Source: a virus
IMG/VR virus record: IMGVR_UViG_3300026382_000003
Coordinates: 1 to 42,899 of that record
DNA length: 42,899 bases
Reading direction: 5' to 3' (one strand)
Shown here: piece by piece, positions 32,101 to 39,580 of the stretch
Layout of the letters: every line of letters begins with the position of its first letter
Position numbering within the stretch: the first letter of the stretch is position 1
Position numbers and translations under genes: made by a program
Notes under the pieces: generated by a model
What the model saw: only the letters and a program-made list of their open reading frames with translations
Databases searched by the model: none
What the model was told of the DNA's origin: nothing

Positions 32101-34996
32101 ATTTAATGAATTAGTCAATAAGTTAAAAGAAACAGATTATGAATACATAAACAAGAGATATGACTTAAAAACAGTTTATACGGAAAATGTTAGAAAAAAA
32201 TTAAAAGAGGCATATTATAAAATACCTTCTGCAATTTCCTTCTTTAAAGAACCTCGATGGAAAAAGATTAAATACAATGAATCAATAGCATATGAAAACT
32301 TAAAAAACAACATCAATAAATATGGAACTACCGATATGAGAAAACTAACTGAAGTGGCTGGTGGTTCTGAAGACTTGCATTTATTGGCTTTAATACATGA
32401 AACAATACACAATATCAATTCAGACCTTCCTGAAGAAAAAGTAGTTAAATATGCAAACATTCTGATGAATAAAATGTTAAAAGATTTTCCTGAATTAAAA
32501 GAAAGATGGAATTTAAGAAAAGAATTTGAAGACTTCTTAAATCTCTTTGTCAAAAGAAAAAGACTAAAAAAAGAGGAAAAAGAAACTTTAAAAAATCTAT
32601 ATACAATGCTCTTAGGGTTCATTTATGTAAACAAAGACCTAAAAGACATACTCTTTGGTTCACAAACATTATGGAGTAGAGTAGAGGCAATAGAAAAAAG
32701 TTTTAAAGAAAAAGTGCTAAATACGCTATATAATGAAATAAAAGACACAGAACTATACAAAAAAGCAAAAGATTACCTTGAAAAGGATATGCCAACCGCA
32801 ATAAAAGAAATCCTGTTTGAAGCTAACATTTTAGAACCAAAAGAATCAGTAAAAAGACTACAAGAACTAAAAGAAAGATTCTTAAATGGAACAAACTTAT
32901 TCAAGTCCGCTGGTTCTAAATTAATTAAAGAATTAGAGAAAGATTATTCAAGAGATGAATTAAGAACAATAATTAAAAGTGGATTATTGCAACTTAAAAC
33001 AATTATCAAAGATTTAAAAGGCAAAGATATAACAACCGAAGAATTGATTAATCTTATTAAATCTGGTAAATACAATCTTTCAAAATTAAATGAAACGCAA
33101 AAACGACTAATTAAAGCATCAGTAGAATTTAGATATACAGATGGAGAAAAAGCAAGTGAAAAAATATTCTCTTATGAGACTTTCAAAAAGAACCAACGAA
33201 AAATAGGACTAAGTTTTGAAGATTTTACCTTGTTTAGAGCAAGATACATTATTGAAAAGAATGAACTATTAGACAAGATTAACAAAGACTCATTAAAAAG
33301 ATTTTTAAATTATCATGATGAATTTTTATCTGAAGTTTTAAACGCTAAAACATTAATCTTAGGATATGAACCATATATAATCAAAGGTTTAAATAGGTTA
33401 AAATTTGCATTTACTGAAAAAGAAAGAACAGAATTAAAAAGTAAAGGTTTTAAAGAAATTACAGAAGGACTCTTTGTAGTACCACATAATGAAGAAGAAT
33501 TTGTTTCTCAATTGACAATAAGTAAGTCTTTTAACAAAAGAACTGGTTTAAATAAAATATTTAATGTTAATTCTAAAGAATACGAAGAATTCTTACAAAG
33601 CGATTTATACAAAAAGAACAAAGACCACTTAGTTACTATACATAAAGATAAAAACACTGTAGAAATTATATATATCCCTAAAAAAGAACATTTTAAAGAA
33701 ATATATTTTGAATCAGAACCAACGGAGACATTGCATCAGATGCTTGGTTCTGTAATAGATAAAGCAATGTTTAAAAAACTCATTAAAAATAAGGCATATA
33801 AAGAATCTTTAAAAGATATAGTGTCATTAGAAAAGAAAAAAGGTTTTGTTAAAGCTACAAAAGAACAACAAGCATTATTGAAATCTATTTTTAAAGATGA
33901 AATAAATGATTTACGATTATCTAAAAAGAAAGACATTAAAGTAGAATTCTATGTTGATAAGACATATAAAAACATGCTCTTATATAAACATTTTGAATTT
34001 AAAGATGAAAAATTAAATACTATTTATCAAATTTACACATCACTAATAAAAAGATTAAAAGGTAATACAACATATAAAAGTGCAACGGCTTTTACTTCAG
34101 CTATATTTAGTGGAATAACAGGATTAGTTTCTCTTGGAGTTAACCCTAAATATGTTCCAAAATTAATAATGCAAACACTAAAGGAATGGAAAGAATGGAG
34201 AAAATTTGAAGACAAATTCAATGAAATCCTTTACAAACAAGGATACAACAAAGCAAGGGAATATTTAAGAACGATTAAAAAAAGTAATGTATTTGCTGAG
34301 ATTTTTTATGATGGTAAAATAGGAAATCTATCATCCGATATTGAAATTCTGTTTGGTTCGACTAAAGATGAGAGAGCTTTATATCAGGGCTTAAAGGCTA
34401 TAGACAAAAAATATGGAACCAATAATGCTGACAAAATACTAAAATTGATTAAAACTGGTCTTTTGGATAAAGAAACTATAATAGGGCAATATCTAATCAA
34501 TTACTATTCAAACATAGACTTATTTACAAGAGCATCGGCATACAAATACTTAAAAGTAAATTATGGAAAAGAAAAAGCTATAGAAATGATAAACAATCTA
34601 TTTGTTGACTTTAAAAAAGAACCAATAGGTTGGATAAAAGATATTGAAAATAGCGGTATTCCTTTCCTTGTGTTTATGCTTAGAATGCAAGGAGGAGTTT
34701 TAAAAACAATAAAAGAAAAGCCACTAACTATGGGTATGATAATTGGTTTATACTTTATGTTGGCTGATGATAAAAATGACGACTACTCTAAAAATGGAAT
34801 AAGGATAGACAGTTGGTTCTTACATAGAACATTAATGGACCCACTAACATTTAAGTTGTCAGTTTATAATCAAATAATGCATGGACATATTCTAAAAGAG
34901 GTAGAGCAAATGATTCTTCCAAAAGAATATATCCTGATTTATAAAGCTATACAGAACCAAGAACCAACTGAAGTTATAGGAGTTTATACTAAATAA
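29123..34996 (+). CDS. Giant polyvalent-type virion/ejection protein with two HExxH motifs, 1957 aa
   Basis: The largest protein of the phage, very rich in Lys and Glu. HEGTH at about 326-330 (ILDHEGTHNKTF) and HETIH at about 1092-1096 (LALIHETIHNI) are zinc-peptidase-like motifs. Long helical coiled regions lie between about 560 and 1060. The C-terminal 350 residues have hydrophobic parts (AIFSGITGLVSLG, FLVFMLRMQGG, MGMIIGLYFML). This architecture fits the large polyvalent or T7 gp16-like proteins ejected with phage DNA. Eight EPT tripeptides from the dispersed word lie in apparently flexible parts. Its stop overlaps the stop of the convergent sigma-like gene by 8 bases. Confidence 0.78.
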   Translation: MANKNALQNAFFNAISELAKEKEQQVNETYFENAKPELSTIQKTFVPIAQFASGINTLGSSLTKTITPEQVEANQIIQSQETSGIPEFLGNFALGGATFKASSLGISYLLKNKISSTLLKGLSTVAVDSTLNAVPISLTPTNDGKDVKIDKDAFLANELTMTGLALPFVAKDVVKVKPNIPKQTISTLGSKLNSLNKEDISNKAKTIFEDLKEKVKQRRESVFQEPTKDMIDFNANEKAIYNKFNLPNEVGSKEELFKDLKENPKKFLEKAKYILMHNNETYFDDIKIDKNQPTSGEIIKDGNKIILSINPNKIKNPDDLIDILDHEGTHNKTFENSNIEPTAALLHEFIAYSSNIIKDVEDGNIDKAKEKLKLFKQYSDNAEQYGYTKQDGKGLYDLLKTYIKEPTEKNKNKILGLITDINRNSKPQKDMIDFVNENPKYIKTELTEYDKKIRAKEFKQALKSGDTKYIKETLEDILDTNVPNFELGSKTEYKNGKLTIAKNSNLKTIVKKMDDIISTIKTNEQYEGKNVLSFVNRILNKKEPTKSDKKTIEKLKNDIIDMQNGKLQINEEKAKNNKFYNKYKKLSNEDIIDAYETIKAFTEGKPDINKDKLVKALHFYELHKKMRAFEKDSKTTLEGKTSLEPADRFENDILEQVLNKDFPYMDEKDKTTLVSLGREEGNVVNPKINKNKIYNDFVKKLNAFIFNDKDELGFTLKDKIRHRITEFYKEELKRKNKKLTNNQIEDILKKEKEKIDEIVKLGIQKHLNKIKDEFKEKPTEFAYFKVEPTGEVVIDRLNVSRLEKDIDTLKPQQALKDEILLSKLGRKESKIANTLENRVFYNRRKYKERVEKFIKNRLTSLYKEMVKLFKDEKLKKQKEELKKRTSIGSLETLKESYKKLANDLRKGNISLLEIMEPTEKTINLDKLYSIFAKYNNHKVKKEPIVDKKVITISRGLNKKTSEKAKSIREKLQKEKEELIKKQKQKERERKKEEFNELVNKLKETDYEYINKRYDLKTVYTENVRKKLKEAYYKIPSAISFFKEPRWKKIKYNESIAYENLKNNINKYGTTDMRKLTEVAGGSEDLHLLALIHETIHNINSDLPEEKVVKYANILMNKMLKDFPELKERWNLRKEFEDFLNLFVKRKRLKKEEKETLKNLYTMLLGFIYVNKDLKDILFGSQTLWSRVEAIEKSFKEKVLNTLYNEIKDTELYKKAKDYLEKDMPTAIKEILFEANILEPKESVKRLQELKERFLNGTNLFKSAGSKLIKELEKDYSRDELRTIIKSGLLQLKTIIKDLKGKDITTEELINLIKSGKYNLSKLNETQKRLIKASVEFRYTDGEKASEKIFSYETFKKNQRKIGLSFEDFTLFRARYIIEKNELLDKINKDSLKRFLNYHDEFLSEVLNAKTLILGYEPYIIKGLNRLKFAFTEKERTELKSKGFKEITEGLFVVPHNEEEFVSQLTISKSFNKRTGLNKIFNVNSKEYEEFLQSDLYKKNKDHLVTIHKDKNTVEIIYIPKKEHFKEIYFESEPTETLHQMLGSVIDKAMFKKLIKNKAYKESLKDIVSLEKKKGFVKATKEQQALLKSIFKDEINDLRLSKKKDIKVEFYVDKTYKNMLLYKHFEFKDEKLNTIYQIYTSLIKRLKGNTTYKSATAFTSAIFSGITGLVSLGVNPKYVPKLIMQTLKEWKEWRKFEDKFNEILYKQGYNKAREYLRTIKKSNVFAEIFYDGKIGNLSSDIEILFGSTKDERALYQGLKAIDKKYGTNNADKILKLIKTGLLDKETIIGQYLINYYSNIDLFTRASAYKYLKVNYGKEKAIEMINNLFVDFKKEPIGWIKDIENSGIPFLVFMLRMQGGVLKTIKEKPLTMGMIIGLYFMLADDKNDDYSKNGIRIDSWFLHRTLMDPLTFKLSVYNQIMHGHILKEVEQMILPKEYILIYKAIQNQEPTEVIGVYTK

Positions 34997-35249
34997 AATC
35001 AAAGAGTTTTTTGTTAAGTATGCTATATGCTCTTATTTTTCTTAAAGCCGAATTTTCTATTTGTCTTACTCTCTCTCTTGTTACTCCCATGATATAACCT
35101 ATTTCATCAAGGCTTAAACCAGTAAGTCTATTTTCTGGTTCTTTATATCCTTTTTCTTTTAAGCACTTTATCATTCCATCGTATGTTTTGTGCTGCTTAA
35201 AACACTTGGAAGCATCAATAATTATTTTACTATACTGTTTCTCTTTCAT
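34989..35249 (-). CDS. Sigma-70 region 4-like protein, 86 aa
   Basis: The C-terminal half holds LSLDEIGYIMGVTRERVRQI followed by ENSALRKIR, the sigma region 4.2 signature for binding a -35 box. There is no region 2, so it cannot be a full sigma factor. It may be a DNA-binding regulator or a protein that replaces or blocks region 4 of the host sigma factor. Start at 35249 with AAGGAG; an earlier ATG is Lys/Leu-rich and has no RBS. Last gene of the three-gene regulator cluster. Confidence 0.82.
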   Translation of the reverse strand: MKEKQYSKIIIDASKCFKQHKTYDGMIKCLKEKGYKEPENRLTGLSLDEIGYIMGVTRERVRQIENSALRKIRAYSILNKKLFDFI

Positions 35250-35868
35250 AATCAAACTCCTTTTCAAGTCTCTTTTTTGCTCTATATGCAACTTTATAAT
35301 CACATCCTACTATCTTTGCTACTTTAGATACGGTAGCGTTAGGATAAGTTCTAAAATATTCAATGCATTTTTTCGTTTTTGAACCATCCCTAATTTTTGC
35401 ATTGGCTCTCCATAATTCATAGATGCCATGATATTTTAAAACTTCAACCAAATCAGAAAATCTCATTCTCATCTTCATAGCTACCTTAGAAAGGTTATAA
35501 TTGTTTCCTATGATTAACCTAATCAATTTGGTTCTAAAACTTTTGTCTTTCCAAAAATCTTTCTTTCTTCTTTTAACTTTTTTAAAATCATACAAAGCTC
35601 CTATTCTTGATACGCTTTCTTTATTTAACCCTACTATTTTAGCTATCTGTTGATTTGAAAGACCAAGTCTTCTTAACTCTAAGACTTTATTTGTTCTATG
35701 TTCCTTCATGGAAAAACCATAGTAATTCATAATGCCTCTAATAGAAGCAATTGTTTCTTTTGAATTAGTTAGTTCGTTGTATTTTAGAACCAACTCCTTG
35801 TAAGAATAAAGATTATATTTCTCAATCAAAGATAAAAGGTATTCGTAATTCTCTCTCGTATATTTCAT
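35230..35868 (-). CDS. DNA-binding protein with several helix-turn-helix units, 212 aa
   Basis: At least two HTH segments, LGLSNQQIAKIVGLNKESVSRI near 68-89 and NATVSKVAKIVGCDYKVAYRAKKRL near 177-201, and a possible third around 20-52. Basic throughout. Probably a phage transcription regulator of the homeodomain-like resolvase/transposase-derived type; there is no catalytic domain. Overlaps both neighbours, in one operon with the wHTH and sigma-like genes. Confidence 0.78.
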   Translation of the reverse strand: MKYTRENYEYLLSLIEKYNLYSYKELVLKYNELTNSKETIASIRGIMNYYGFSMKEHRTNKVLELRRLGLSNQQIAKIVGLNKESVSRIGALYDFKKVKRRKKDFWKDKSFRTKLIRLIIGNNYNLSKVAMKMRMRFSDLVEVLKYHGIYELWRANAKIRDGSKTKKCIEYFRTYPNATVSKVAKIVGCDYKVAYRAKKRLEKEFDYERETV

Positions 35869-36395
35869 TCTTCAATCTTTTTTGAATATTTTGAAATGAT
35901 TTTTTCTGTTTTTATATCAAACATATAGCATCCAATTTCATTTTCCCATATTCTTTGTGCTTCCCTTAAATCTTCATCTTTTTGGTTGGTTACTCCAAAG
36001 AGAAATGGATTGTATCTCCATTCATTGTTTATTTTAGCTATGATTTCATAATCTTTTAATATTCTGAAAGCTCTTGATACGCTTTCTTTAGTAGAACCAA
36101 GTGCTTTTGCAATATCTTTTTGTTTAGGCATAGCTATTGTTCCATCTTTCTTCATATAATCCCACAAATAAAGCCATATTTTCATAGCTAAAGGTTTATT
36201 TGATAAATCCATTAATATTTGTTGCATATCCTTTTTATACATTTTACACCATCCCCTTTTTGATTTAATCTTTTTTGTTAGTTCTATGTACTCAACAAGA
36301 ATTTCATCTGTAGTAATATCTTCAATTATTATGCGTTTCCTGTGAGTAGCCTTTTGATAATGTTTACATTTTTCCAAATTGTTGATATAATTCAT
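35865..36395 (-). CDS. Winged-helix regulator, RepL/Crp-like fold, 176 aa
   Basis: Central segment KPLAMKIWLYLWDYMKKDGT followed by the HTH MPKQKDIAKALGSTKESVSRAFRILKDYEII (about 93-123), the pattern of Crp-type wings and of RepL-like plasmid initiators. It is preceded by a strong promoter with an overlapping palindrome at 36447-36462, so autoregulation is likely. Crp-like readers prefer TGTGA/TCACA-type sites, which resemble the palindromes at 36.76-36.81, 10.1 and 15.1 kb; this link is inference. Confidence 0.8.
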   Translation of the reverse strand: MNYINNLEKCKHYQKATHRKRIIIEDITTDEILVEYIELTKKIKSKRGWCKMYKKDMQQILMDLSNKPLAMKIWLYLWDYMKKDGTIAMPKQKDIAKALGSTKESVSRAFRILKDYEIIAKINNEWRYNPFLFGVTNQKDEDLREAQRIWENEIGCYMFDIKTEKIISKYSKKIEE

Positions 36396-36433
36396 TTTAG
36401 AAGTCCTTTTCTTCTTTTTTTCTACTACTCACA

Positions 36434-36462
36434 ATTATACTAAAAATTGATTTTAAAATCAA
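36434..36462 (-). promoter_or_regulatory. Promoter of the regulator operon with operator palindromes
   Basis: Minus strand TTGATT (36462-36457), exactly 17 bases, TATAAT (36439-36434). The -35 box is half of the perfect 16-bp palindrome TTGATTTTAAAATCAA (36447-36462). A second related site, TTGAT TAAC ATCAA, lies directly upstream at 36464-36477. Confidence 0.82.
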
Positions 36463-36760
36463 CTTGATTAACATCAAAAGATAACTTAAAAAGTTAACAT
36501 TTCGAACTAATAAAGTTGTATTTGAATGTTAACTTTTAAAATCAGTATAATGCCCGATTTTATGGTATTGGAAGTAACTTTTTCAAAATGTTATTATTGT
36601 AAATAATTTATAAAAAAAATATTTTACATTATTGGTTTTGAAATGTTTTTTTTGTTTTTTATCAAGTTCATCCTGATATCTTGTTGCACATTAGGATTCA
36701 ATTTTTAAATCACTTCTAAAATTTAATGTTATAAAGTCAAAACTAATTAGGTAATGATAA

Positions 36761-36815
36761 TGACATTTTTGTCACCCTATAGTTTTCTATAGAGTGACAT
36801 TTTTGTCACCCTAAT
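36761..36815. repeat. Direct repeats TGACATTTTTGTCACCCTA with internal palindromes
   Basis: Two identical 19-base copies, 34 bases apart (36761-36779 and 36795-36813). Each holds the palindrome TGACA-TTTT-TGTCA, and the spacer contains CTATAG TTTT CTATAG. Operators or iterons, similar in half-site to the early promoter at 10.1 kb. Confidence 0.78.
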
Positions 36816-36898
36816 ATAAGAAAAAAAGAAAGAACTTATATAAATAATAAGAAGTTGTAACTGTTTTAATAAAATAAGAACAAATATGCCTTCGGCAC

Positions 36899-36925
36899 AG
36901 AACCAATGAACGCATTGTTGGTTCT
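36899..36925. terminator. Hairpin from inverted dispersed words after the SF2 helicase gene
   Basis: AGAACCAA (36899) and TTGGTTCT (36918-36925) face each other one base from the helicase stop, with inner ATG/CAT complementarity. A second small stem TGCC-TTC-GGCA lies directly beyond on the minus-strand side (36889-36899), then a T-rich stretch. Likely a leftward terminator. Confidence 0.6.
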
Positions 36926-36926
36926 A

Positions 36927-38462
36927 TTACCAATTCTCAATAAGTCCATATTTTTTAATCGTTTCTTTATAGAACCAATCAGGGAAGAAGCCTATACTTG
37001 CCAATTTTTTTCCACTATTTAATATGTTTCTTATTCTTGTCTTATAAGCCTTAATAGTAGATGCCTCTTTATTATATTCAGATAATTTTTCTAATACATC
37101 CTCCATATTTTTAATTATCCACTCTACTGTTTTAGTTTTTAGCATCCAACCATATTTTCTTCTGTGATACTCATTGGCTATTAGAACCAACAACCTAACA
37201 TCGTTAGTAGCATTAAATAATTCTCTAAGTTCATCAATTGTTAGAGTTGCTAATGATTTTCTTTCAAGCTCTTTAAGATAAATTTTGTAATTTTCAATCT
37301 TTTCTCTTGTTATTTCTGTAATCCCTTCGTTGGTTCTATTGATTAACTGTTCAACTATTGTCTGTTGAAGTTTATTTTTCTTAAACTCTTTCTTACTCTT
37401 AAACGGAACAAAATCTTCAGGTATTCCCATTCTAATCAAACAGTCTGTAATATCGTAAAATTCTGTAATTTTTTTATTTTCATATATTCTTGAACCTCTA
37501 CCTACCATTTGAAAAAACAAAGGGTATGACTTAGTAGGCCTAAGATTTATAACAGTATCAACATTAGGAGCATCAAAACCTATAGTTAGTGATGTTACTG
37601 ATACTAATGTCTTAATTTTTCCGTTTTTAAAATCTTTTATTATTTGTTGGTTCTTATCTTTGTTCTGTTTAGAGTGAACCACTTGTGCTGTTGGTTCTAT
37701 TTCTTTGATTAAAGAACAATATTCCTCTGCCATAGCGATATTTGAAGTAAACACTAATGTTTGTCTTTTATTCAGAACCAACGACTTAGCAAACTTAACA
37801 AACCATTTTTTGAATTGTTTATCAGAATATAGTTTTCTAATGTCCTCTGCACTATAGTCTGCAACGCCTTTATCAATTTTTTCAAAATCCATTGTTGTTA
37901 CTATTCTTGGAACATAATATTTGATAGGCGATAAATAACCTTTTTCTTTGGCTTCTTTTTGAGAAATAGGGCAAAATGTATTGTTAAACATTTTAATTCC
38001 ATTAAAATCAAAAGGAGTAGCTGTTAAACCAATTATTTTATTTGGTTGTAATTTGTTAAGAATTAACTTAAATCTTTCTCCTTCAATTCTTTTGTGATAT
38101 TCGTCTGCTATTAATGCTATTTTGCCTGTTGGTTCTAATTTAGCGTTTTTAAGCCTGTTATAGAGCGTTTGGTCCGTTGATAGTATGATAGGACTATTTT
38201 TGTTAGTTTTTTCGTTATCGCTTAAGATAGACACTTCTAATGAAGTGTTCTTAAAATGTTCTTTCAATTGCTTAATAAGTTGAGAGATATCACTGACAAT
38301 ATATATCCTATAACCAGAACCAACGAGCTCTTTGGCTATATGAGGAATAAGAAAAGTTTTACCTAATCCCGTAAAAAGTTCAACAACTAATTCTTTTTCG
38401 TTAGAGTTAATAAACTCTTTAGTTTTTTCAATTACCTTTTTCTGATAATCTCTTAATTTCAT
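36927..38462 (-). CDS. SF2 (DEAD/DEAH-like) helicase, 511 aa
   Basis: Walker A TGLGKT at 31-36, motif II DEYH at 120-123, motif III TATP at 147-150, and the C-terminal motif VI QMVGRGSR are all present. The family (UvsW/RecG-like SF2) remodels replication forks and recombination intermediates. Start at 38462 after AGGAG; an earlier ATG (38480) adds six residues and lacks an RBS. C-terminal 150 residues are an unrecognised helical domain. Confidence 0.88.
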   Translation of the reverse strand: MKLRDYQKKVIEKTKEFINSNEKELVVELFTGLGKTFLIPHIAKELVGSGYRIYIVSDISQLIKQLKEHFKNTSLEVSILSDNEKTNKNSPIILSTDQTLYNRLKNAKLEPTGKIALIADEYHKRIEGERFKLILNKLQPNKIIGLTATPFDFNGIKMFNNTFCPISQKEAKEKGYLSPIKYYVPRIVTTMDFEKIDKGVADYSAEDIRKLYSDKQFKKWFVKFAKSLVLNKRQTLVFTSNIAMAEEYCSLIKEIEPTAQVVHSKQNKDKNQQIIKDFKNGKIKTLVSVTSLTIGFDAPNVDTVINLRPTKSYPLFFQMVGRGSRIYENKKITEFYDITDCLIRMGIPEDFVPFKSKKEFKKNKLQQTIVEQLINRTNEGITEITREKIENYKIYLKELERKSLATLTIDELRELFNATNDVRLLVLIANEYHRRKYGWMLKTKTVEWIIKNMEDVLEKLSEYNKEASTIKAYKTRIRNILNSGKKLASIGFFPDWFYKETIKKYGLIENW

Positions 38463-38559
38463 AATATACTCCTGTGACATTAAAGTCTCTAATACATTGC
38501 TTATACCCTATAACATAACCTTCTTCGTATTCGCCAGATTTTCCAAAAGATAATCCAAT
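38428..38559 (-). pseudogene. Possible gene remnant upstream of the SF2 helicase
   Basis: A frame reading GLSFGKSGEYEEGYVIGYKQ and then CIRDFNVTGVYYEIKRLSEKGN looks protein-like, but has no ATG, GTG or TTG start and no ribosome site, and it runs into the helicase gene in another frame. It may be the decayed end of a small gene, or chance. The rest of the 38463-38625 gap shows no gene. Confidence 0.3.
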
Positions 38560-38625
38560 AAAAAAAGAACACTATTGAAACAAAAAAAGAACATAAAAAA
38601 TAGTAATACAAGAAAATCCGTTAAT

Positions 38626-39078
38626 TCAATTTCTATTATGTTCTTTTTCATATTTATCCTTTAAATATCTTGCTATCAAATAAGCATCACATATTCCATC
38701 TTGCAATCCACCTCTCTTACCTTTACACTGAAACGTTGGCTCTAATTCAAGAGCCTTAATACATGATTGTTTTTTACCAGAACCAATCAATCCAAAATGT
38801 TTTTTCCATTCTTGAGAACGAATAAATTTATATTTTAACCCTAATGCATCCAAAACTCCTTGTATCCAGCCAAAGTTCTCTCCAAAAGAGAACATACTCT
38901 TTACGCCTTGTTTTGGCATAGAATGGACTAATTCAAGTCCTATGATAATATCTACAATAGAATACGTTTTTAAACAATTTATGTAACTTTTTTTATCAAA
39001 GCTCACAATCGTTGGTTTTGGTATCGTTAATAGAACCAACGCTCCTTTTTTTCCTGGGTCAATGCCTCCAAAAATCAA
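38626..39078 (-). CDS. RuvC-like Holliday junction resolvase, 150 aa
   Basis: RNase H-fold nuclease with D7 (GGIDPGKKGA), E49 (GLELVHSMP), and D127 and D131 near the C-terminus (QDGICDAYLIARY), plus the family segment GVKSMFSFGENFGWIQGVL. It cuts branched DNA before packaging and fits the recombination set of the phage. The start codon is TTG, six bases after AAAGGAT. Confidence 0.9.
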   Translation of the reverse strand: MIFGGIDPGKKGALVLLTIPKPTIVSFDKKSYINCLKTYSIVDIIIGLELVHSMPKQGVKSMFSFGENFGWIQGVLDALGLKYKFIRSQEWKKHFGLIGSGKKQSCIKALELEPTFQCKGKRGGLQDGICDAYLIARYLKDKYEKEHNRN

Positions 39079-39154
39079 TACTATCCTTTAATGTTTAATT
39101 TACTTTTAAAATAATTCTTTTCTAATTCATTCTTTTCTAATTCCAAGAATTTGC

Positions 39155-39349
39155 CTAATAATACCTCTCTTTTTTTTTCTCGTCTTTTAGCATATTTTTA
39201 TATGCTTTTATAGTTGCTCTTAATTGTTCTATTTCGTTTACAAGCATCTCAAGATATTTAAATTTTATTGATAATCTATCATTAGAATCAATCTCCAGTT
39301 TCCATTCTTTTACCGTATCTATTATTTCCTGAACCGTTGGTTCTCTCAT
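39155..39349 (-). CDS. Small coiled-coil protein, 64 aa
   Basis: Starts MREPTVQEIIDTVKEW, so the dispersed word lies in the first codons, and continues as a Glu/Leu/Lys helix ending in KKKERYY. Unknown family. AAAGGA precedes ATG. Confidence 0.7.
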   Translation of the reverse strand: MREPTVQEIIDTVKEWKLEIDSNDRLSIKFKYLEMLVNEIEQLRATIKAYKNMLKDEKKKERYY

Positions 39350-39373
39350 AAGAAATCCTTTATCATATGATTG

Positions 39374-39580
39374 TTACTTTAGAAGTAGTCCAATCTTTTT
39401 AATTTTGTGTAATGGACACTCAAATAATATTGTAGAACATTTACTACTTTTATTAAGAGAAAAAACTTGAATGATATTTTTTGCTTCATCTACCATTACA
39501 TGAAGTTCTATATTTTTAAATTTTTCAAAACAATATTTTTTACCGTTTATTTTAAAAAGACATATTTTTGTTACTTTCAT
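39374..39580 (-). CDS. Hypothetical small protein, 68 aa
   Basis: Beta-rich, Lys-rich, with four cysteines spread out (no CxxC). AGGAGA precedes ATG. Overlaps the gene upstream by 29 bases. Unknown function. Confidence 0.65.
   Translation of the reverse strand: MKVTKICLFKINGKKYCFEKFKNIELHVMVDEAKNIIQVFSLNKSSKCSTILFECPLHKIKKIGLLLK

Larger units (their letters stand above)
36396..36926. promoter_or_regulatory. 530-base control region with several palindromes, possible origin
   Basis: The longest non-coding stretch. It contains the TTGAT palindromes near the promoter, a 13-bp inverted repeat AAAAGTTAACATT (36489-36501 and 36525-36537), a possible + strand promoter TTGAAT-18-TATAAT (36522-36551), very AT-rich poly-A/T tracts (36600-36660), and two 19-base direct repeats at 36761 and 36795. 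No ORF of any quality is present. Palindromes, iteron-like repeats and AT tracts fit a regulatory node or origin. Confidence 0.65.

Noticed and set aside
36562-36606. 14-codon + strand frame in the control region
   Set aside because: No ribosome site and too short to assess; the + strand promoter-like sequence is noted without a gene.
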